10,287 nt of DNA, from NCBI GenBank assembly GCA_903924805.1, contig CAIYCZ010000477.1:1-10287 (forward strand). Reading direction: 5' to 3'. Below are positions 7,201-10,287 of this stretch, piece by piece; position 1 is the stretch's first letter; every line of letters starts with the position of its first letter. The position numbers and the translations under genes are program-made. Source of the DNA: an uncultured delta proteobacterium (GTDB taxonomy: Bacteria; Desulfobacterota; WTBG01; CAIYCZ01). The notes under the pieces are model-generated. The model did no database searches. It saw only the letters and a program-made list of their open reading frames with translations, and was not told where the DNA came from.

Positions 7201-7378
7201 CCATGGTGTCGGGGCTTGCGCCGGGGAGCGTTGCAGAGACAAGGATGGTGGGAAAGTCCACATTGGGCAGATCGCTCACCGGCAGAACGCGATACCCGAA
7301 ATAGCCAAATATAAGAAATGCCAGCATGACAAGGGTCGTCATAACCGGCCTGCGGATAAATATTTCAGCGATGTTCAT
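4271..7378 (-). CDS. RND efflux pump inner-membrane subunit, MdtC-like
   Basis: A 1035-residue proton-driven transporter of the hydrophobe/amphiphile efflux (AcrB/MdtBC) type. It should expel amphipathic compounds from periplasm or inner membrane through a tripartite channel. Visible features: the N-terminal helix with the RRPV motif (9-12), a periplasmic porter region opening with LPNVDFPTI (37-45) and PGASPDTMASSVATPLERE (52-70), which is closer to MdtC than to AcrB, and helices around 340-490 and 860-1015. The proton-relay acids are present as D405-D406 in the GFVVDDAIVM segment, with K927 (GIVKKNAI, matching AcrB K940) and R960 (FRP, matching AcrB R971), so the pump looks functional. Length matches MdtC (about 1025). 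Its ATG overlaps the adaptor's stop codon (ATGA, 7375-7378), so translation is probably coupled. MdtB and MdtC act as a heteromultimer in E. coli, but only one pump subunit is present here, so a homotrimer is more likely. No TolC-like gene follows. Confidence 0.95.
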   Translation of the reverse strand: MNIAEIFIRRPVMTTLVMLAFLIFGYFGYRVLPVSDLPNVDFPTILVSATLPGASPDTMASSVATPLEREFATIAGLDSLNSVNAQGITQITLQFNLDRNIDAASQDVQAAISRAAKQLPRDMPSPPAYQKVNPADAPVMYIAVTSQTLPLYTIDEYAETLMSQQISMLKDVAQVQVFGAQKYAARVQLNPLALATRMIGIDEVVAAVQKGNVNLPLGNFNGTHQAFTIEDNGQLLNAAAYLPLIVAYRSGSPVRLADIGTVIDSVENDKVASWYNTSQSSSRAIILAILRQPGTNAVEVVTRIKKLLPKLRAQMPASVEFHILYDQSVSINESVNDVKFTLFLVVCLVVLVIFLFLRNISATVIPSLTLPMSIVGTFAAMYMFNFSLDNLSLMALTLSVGFVVDDAIVMLENIVRHIEMGEGVMEAALKGSREISFTIVSMTLSLVAVFIPVLFMGGVMGRLLHEFSVTISMAILISGLVSLSLTPMLCSRFLRPAREEKHGRLYEVSERFFNGMFNLYQWSLDRVLEHRPATMVISGVILVATVYLFIIIPKGFLPYEDRDMLFSFTEASQGISFDSMVRHQKELAEILRKDPNVNSFMSSVGAGGPNLANNTGRMFAQLKPKKERKLSVDEIIETLRPQLSTVPGIRAFMQNLPTIRIGGQLTKSLYQFTLQGPSLDDLYRYAPLLENKLRALPILQDVNTDLQIKNPQINIDINRDKAMALGVSAQQIEDALYASFGTRQVSTIYAPNNQYKVIVELEPRYQADPSILSMLYIRSTSGALVPLSTVAKITRNVGPLTINHLGQLPAVTLSFNLKPGVSLGEAVTAVDKIARLTLPQTINSSFQGTAQAFQSSEQNIGILLLMAILVIYIVLGILYESYIHPVTILSGLPSAGVGALLSLMLFRMDLNIYGFVGIIMLIGIVKKNAIMMIDFALAAQRNEGKNPHDAIYEGCLIRFRPIMMTTMAAIMGSLPIALGFGAGADARRPLGVAVVGGLLLSQLITLYITPVVYTYMDALQAKVRTLFGLRTSRNN

Positions 7379-8490
7379 GAACCCTGTTTCTCAGTTTTCT
7401 TTATTTCAACTTTTGACCCCGTTGAGAGCTGTAACTGACCGTCAGTCACTACGGTCTCCCCGGGCTGCACTCCTTTTTCGATGACCGTCTCATTGTTGTG
7501 CGCTCCTCCCACGATAACTGATCTCATTTCCGCGCTAAGATCCTTTGTAACCACAAAAACATACGAGTCGCTTTGTCCGGTCTGCACCGCCTGCGAGGGT
7601 ATAACCACGGCATGAGGATGGGTGGCGAGGGTGAGCACGACTTTAACAAACTGTCCCGGCCAGAGGGTCCGGTCAGTATTTGCACATGTTGCCTTGAGGA
7701 GGATGGTGCCGGTATTAATATCAACGGTGTTGTCAATAAAGGTTAATTCACCCGTGGCCGGCTCTGCAGTGCTGTCCGGGATAAAAGCTTCGACCTTGAG
7801 ATTCCCTGCGCTCTGACCTTTCTTTATTTCCGGCAAATCTTTTTCCGGAACAGAAAATGAGACATAAATGGGGGTTATCTGGTTAATGGTAACCAGAGGG
7901 TTGTCGTCGTTAGCCTTTACCATATTGCCATGGTCGATCATAAGCTTGCCGCTGCGGCCGCTTAGGGGAGCCTTGATTGAGCAGTAATCACGCTGCAGCC
8001 TGGCATTTTCCATTGCTGCCCGGTCTGCCTTTACTGCAGCATGGAGTGCATCGGCTGTTGAGCGCATGCGGTCATACTGCTCCTTGGTGACAACTCCCGG
8101 GCCTATCAGTTCTGCATAGCGCTGTGCATCACGTTCAGCATTTTGCGCCTGCACCACATCTTTTGCCAGGGTTGCTTCTGCCTGTTTGAAAGCAGCCTCA
8201 TAGGGCCGCGGGTCTATTAAAAACAGAGGGTCCCCTTCTTTGACAAAATCCCCTTCGCTGAAATATACTTTCTCAAGCTCTCCGCCAACCCGTGCTCTTA
8301 TAGAGACGGTGTTGAAAGCCTCCACGTTCCCGATAGCGTTCAGCTGTACCGGAACATCCTTTTGTACTGCCTCAGCTATTGTAACCGGAACCGTTTTGGC
8401 AGGCCCCTGCCGGTCTTTTGAACCTGAGCACGAGCTTATAGCAAGCACTATAAACACTACAGCAAGCAGATTTTTTGTTGTGCTCATCAT
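7375..8490 (-). CDS. RND efflux periplasmic adaptor lipoprotein (MdtA/AcrA type)
   Basis: A 371-residue membrane-fusion protein linking the inner-membrane pump to an outer-membrane channel. The frame runs open to 8592, but I chose the ATG at 8488-8490. A GGGG stretch lies 7 bases upstream, and the product then starts with a compact lipoprotein signal whose lipobox ISSC places the lipidated Cys at 21. The adjacent ATG (8485-8487) is almost equally possible. Domains in order: first lipoyl half with VSIRARVGGELEKVYFSEGD (62-81) and VKEGDPLFLIDPRPYE (83-98), alpha-helical hairpin (about 98-165), second lipoyl half with IKAPLSGRSGKL (172-183), beta-barrel (about 205-290, with WPGQFV at 277-282) and membrane-proximal domain (about 293-365, with VVIPSQAV and GETVVTDGQLQL). 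Length and order match MdtA/AcrA. It is the first gene of a two-gene efflux operon. Confidence 0.93.
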   Translation of the reverse strand: MMSTTKNLLAVVFIVLAISSCSGSKDRQGPAKTVPVTIAEAVQKDVPVQLNAIGNVEAFNTVSIRARVGGELEKVYFSEGDFVKEGDPLFLIDPRPYEAAFKQAEATLAKDVVQAQNAERDAQRYAELIGPGVVTKEQYDRMRSTADALHAAVKADRAAMENARLQRDYCSIKAPLSGRSGKLMIDHGNMVKANDDNPLVTINQITPIYVSFSVPEKDLPEIKKGQSAGNLKVEAFIPDSTAEPATGELTFIDNTVDINTGTILLKATCANTDRTLWPGQFVKVVLTLATHPHAVVIPSQAVQTGQSDSYVFVVTKDLSAEMRSVIVGGAHNNETVIEKGVQPGETVVTDGQLQLSTGSKVEIKKTEKQGS

Positions 8491-8529
8491 TATCATTCCC
8501 CGTATATATTGTTTTGTTTTTTTCTTAAT

Positions 8530-8547
8530 GTATAATGTGTATAATGT
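8530..8547 (+). promoter_or_regulatory. Tandem nonamer with two TATAAT boxes in divergent promoter region
   Basis: The nonamer GTATAATGT is perfectly duplicated (8530-8538 and 8539-8547). Each copy has a consensus -10 box on the plus strand (8531-8536 and 8540-8545). TTGTTT at 8509-8514 is a possible -35 box, 16 bases from the first. The site lies in the 123 bases between the divergent efflux and metallophosphoesterase operons. A third TATAAT at 8606-8611 is too close to the ATG at 8614 to make its full-length message. No clear minus-strand promoter was found. Confidence 0.4.
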
Positions 8548-8613
8548 AATAATATCAGAATGTATCATATGCAGTCCAGTTAATAAATTCATTAAAGTCG
8601 TTAACTATAATTT

Positions 8614-9567
8614 ATGAGAAAACAGCTTACTATCTTTCTATGCGCAGCAGTGCTTTTTTTCTTTTTCGCCACTGGTGCCCGCGCTGCAGAATACATCGTC
8701 ATCGGTGATACCAGGCCGGATGTCGGCAATGAGGATTTTCAGATGACAGAGAGCATAATCAAGGATGCAATTGATTACGTTGTGAATAATTCTGACGAGC
8801 CCGTGAACCTGGATGGTATTATTTTAACCGGCGATTATGTTAGCAAAGGAACAGACAGCAGTCAGTGGAATAAATTTCTTGCTGCATATAAAAGCGCTCT
8901 TTTTTATCCAATCTATCCATGCCCGGGTAATCATGATGACGAGCCTGATAATTTTGCCTATTATCAATGGAATTATTATAAGATATTCAATGTCCCGCGC
9001 TGGTATTCGGTCAATATCGGCAGCGTGCATCTGATTTCGCTGGATTCCAACCTTGCCGAATTTAACCCGCTTGCTCCCTATCAGTTTTTTTTAAATTATT
9101 TCCAGCAGTGCTGTCTTAAAGATGATTTAAATAAAAATGAGCAGCCATTTACCATAGTCATCTGGCATGAGCCGGCCTATACTTCACATCCCGCTTCCGG
9201 CACGGGTCATGGTTCTAACCTGCTTATGAGATATTGGTATGTGCCACTCTGTGAGGAGTTTGGTGTGGACATTGTGTTAAGCGGCCATAACCACTGGTAT
9301 GAAAGGACCGTACCGATACTGAAGGGAACAGCAGCTGATGCAGGCATAGTATACCTAACAACCGGCGGTGGCGGTGCAAAACTGTATCCGGTTTCTGATG
9401 ACCCTGCTGACAAGCTTCATGATAAAGATGGGGTTGTCCTTTCTGCAGTAAATGCCAGTGCCTACCACTTCTGTATCCTCAGTATTGAAGATGATAGTCT
9501 TACGGTACAGGCTGTCGAATACGGGACCCATAAGATACTTGATTCTTTTGAGGTTAATAAAAAATAA
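8614..9567 (+). CDS. Exported calcineurin-like metallophosphoesterase
   Basis: A 317-residue two-metal phosphoesterase, predicted to act outside the cytoplasm. A signal peptide is clear (RK at 2-3, core 5-19 with four Phe, cleavage after ARA at 24). Metallophosphoesterase motifs are in order: GDTR (31-34), LTGDYVS (71-77), PGNHDD (104-109), IWHEPAY (183-189) and SGHNHWYERT (223-232). D32, D74, N106, H107, H185, H225 and H227 supply the expected metal and phosphate ligands. The first motif is D-x-R rather than the usual D-x-H, a variant I recall in some bacterial members. The GHNHWYER form and length resemble purple-acid-phosphatase-like members; the substrate cannot be told. The start follows an in-frame stop (8608-8610) and has no Shine-Dalgarno. 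The stop is 18 bases before the PHP gene, so the two are probably an operon. GC is low (35% in the 9061 line). Confidence 0.9.
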   Translation: MRKQLTIFLCAAVLFFFFATGARAAEYIVIGDTRPDVGNEDFQMTESIIKDAIDYVVNNSDEPVNLDGIILTGDYVSKGTDSSQWNKFLAAYKSALFYPIYPCPGNHDDEPDNFAYYQWNYYKIFNVPRWYSVNIGSVHLISLDSNLAEFNPLAPYQFFLNYFQQCCLKDDLNKNEQPFTIVIWHEPAYTSHPASGTGHGSNLLMRYWYVPLCEEFGVDIVLSGHNHWYERTVPILKGTAADAGIVYLTTGGGGAKLYPVSDDPADKLHDKDGVVLSAVNASAYHFCILSIEDDSLTVQAVEYGTHKILDSFEVNKK

Positions 9568-9585
9568 TAAGTAAAGGAACAGTAC

Positions 9586-10287
9586 ATGCTCTTTTCTATG
9601 GTAAATCATTGGTGCCATGTTTTGCAATCTGCGCTCAATAACTTTCACCCTCTTCCCCGTATCAAGTACGGGGCAGGCTCCAGCCCTCTCCCCTCAAGAG
9701 AGAAGGCAGCAATAAATTTCTCCGCTCCTTGCGGGAGGGGATTAAGGGGAGGGTTGATAAGGCTATTAACGATCCTTTTTTTATTTATTTTGTATCTTTT
9801 ATATGGGGCTTTTTCTTCTTATGTACACGCAGGCACCTGGTACAAAGGCGACCTCCATGCTCATTCAACCTACAGTGACGGTGACAGTCCGGTTTCTGAG
9901 GTAATTGCCAGCGCTGAGTCAAAAGGCCTTGATTTTTTTGTTATTACCGACCATGACACATCCATGCACGGCAACCCTGTGCACTGGTCTGACCCTGCGT
10001 ATCATTCAGATGTCATGGTGCTGCTGTATGGGGTTGAGTGGACAACACCTCTTGGTCACGCCAATGTCTGGGCTTCTGCGCCATTTTCCTATGCTGAGCT
10101 GTGGCAGGCAAACAGGAACAAAAACGCCAATGCTGCAGTAACAGCCGCTCACCAGCAGAATGCCCTGTTTTCAATCAACCATCCTGAATCCCTTTTAACC
10201 AGCTCCTGGGAATATCCGGTGGATGACGCCACAGACAGTATCGAGGTGTGGAATTGCATGTATCGCCTGCCCAGTACCAATCGCTGG
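9586..10287 (+). CDS. Exported PHP-domain metallohydrolase, CehA/McbA-like (3' truncated)
   Basis: The reading frame is open from ATG 9586 to the window end (234 codons), so the C-terminus is missing. The PHP (polymerase and histidinol phosphatase) metal-binding signature is clear: GDLHAHSTYSDGD (plus strand from 9847), FVITDHD, GVEWTTPLGHANVW and SINHPES, then IEVWN. This order is what I recall for CehA/McbA-type metallohydrolases, which cleave carbamates or phosphoesters. A signal peptide precedes the domain: RLLTILFLFILYLLYG, then VHA-G with the probable cleavage at 9831/9832. Two starts compete. ATG 9586 has a good Shine-Dalgarno (AAAGGA, 9572-9578 area) but puts 56 residues, mostly encoded by a palindromic repeat, before the signal. 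TTG 9754 gives a normal-length signal peptide, but the purine-rich AGGGGAGGG abuts it too closely. It follows the metallophosphoesterase by 18 bases. Confidence 0.85.
   Translation, partial: MLFSMVNHWCHVLQSALNNFHPLPRIKYGAGSSPLPSREKAAINFSAPCGRGLRGGLIRLLTILFLFILYLLYGAFSSYVHAGTWYKGDLHAHSTYSDGDSPVSEVIASAESKGLDFFVITDHDTSMHGNPVHWSDPAYHSDVMVLLYGVEWTTPLGHANVWASAPFSYAELWQANRNKNANAAVTAAHQQNALFSINHPESLLTSSWEYPVDDATDSIEVWNCMYRLPSTNRW
9647..9755. repeat. Palindromic G/C-rich repeat element overlapping the PHP gene start
   Basis: About 109 bases are made of nested inverted repeats. They are CCCCGTA/TACGGGG (9655-9661 with 9667-9673), CTCTC/GAGAG (9686-9690 with 9698-9702), and CTCCGC/GCGGGAG with one bulge (9720-9725 with 9731-9737). 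The outer ends are C-rich at 9647-9658 and G-rich at 9744-9753 and are partly complementary. This composition differs sharply from the flanks and resembles dispersed palindromic elements or small non-autonomous elements. It carries no stop codon in the PHP frame. Confidence 0.7.

Noticed and set aside
8491..8592. N-terminal extension of the efflux adaptor up to 8592
   Set aside because: It lies in the AT-rich divergent promoter region, precedes a complete lipoprotein signal and has no better ribosome-binding site than the GGGG ahead of 8490.
9355..9648. Minus-strand ORF overlapping the end of the metallophosphoesterase gene
   Set aside because: It is a shadow of the conserved plus-strand gene and intergenic spacer, with no signal peptide or domain.
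9905..10141. Plus-strand 78-codon ORF within the PHP gene
   Set aside because: It is in another frame from the PHP domain, whose HxH, TDHD and NHP motifs are continuous to the window end.

Overview
The window reads as chromosomal DNA from a Gram-negative bacterium. It encodes two lipid-anchored envelope proteins, a resistance-nodulation-division (RND) efflux pump with its periplasmic adaptor, and several Sec-exported proteins. The helicase start resembles, from memory, homologues in Geobacter-type Desulfobacterota, and the C-rich/G-rich palindromic intergenic repeats also fit that kind of genome. The taxonomic placement is inference only.

Layout. 1-238: intergenic DNA with a double-hairpin repeat and a good sigma70-like promoter. 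239-1892 (+): a tight three-gene envelope operon with an OmpA/Pal-type peptidoglycan-binding lipoprotein, a small exported protein of unknown function, and an exported TPR protein resembling the TatT (TRAP T-component) family. 1893-2081: leader with a candidate promoter and hairpin. 2082-3713 (+): a DEAD-box RNA helicase with a long basic tail; it is clearly more GC-rich than its neighbours. 3806-4105 (+): an isolated PqqD-like protein (RiPP recognition fold), followed by a very small ORF and an intrinsic terminator. 8490-4271 (-): an RND efflux operon, adaptor lipoprotein first, then an MdtC-like inner-membrane pump, joined by an ATGA start/stop overlap. 8491-8613: divergent promoter region with a duplicated nonamer holding two TATAAT boxes. 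8614-10287 (+): an exported calcineurin-like metallophosphoesterase followed by a PHP-domain metallohydrolase of the CehA/McbA kind, cut by the window end.

How the parts work together. The adaptor and pump should form an efflux system with a TolC-type outer-membrane channel encoded elsewhere. The metallophosphoesterase and PHP protein are both predicted to be exported, are spaced by 18 bases and are probably co-transcribed, which suggests joint work on an extracytoplasmic phosphorylated or otherwise hydrolysable substrate. The OmpA/TatT operon looks like envelope maintenance or solute handling.

Most of the window is ordinary. The points most worth a second look are a palindromic repeat that lies in frame inside the 5' end of the PHP gene, the orphan PqqD-like protein with no visible maturase or precursor, the GC-rich helicase with a six-copy hexapeptide tail, and the paired exported hydrolases. 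No CRISPR array, tRNA, rRNA or insertion sequence was seen, and no gene-free stretch exceeds 300 bases.
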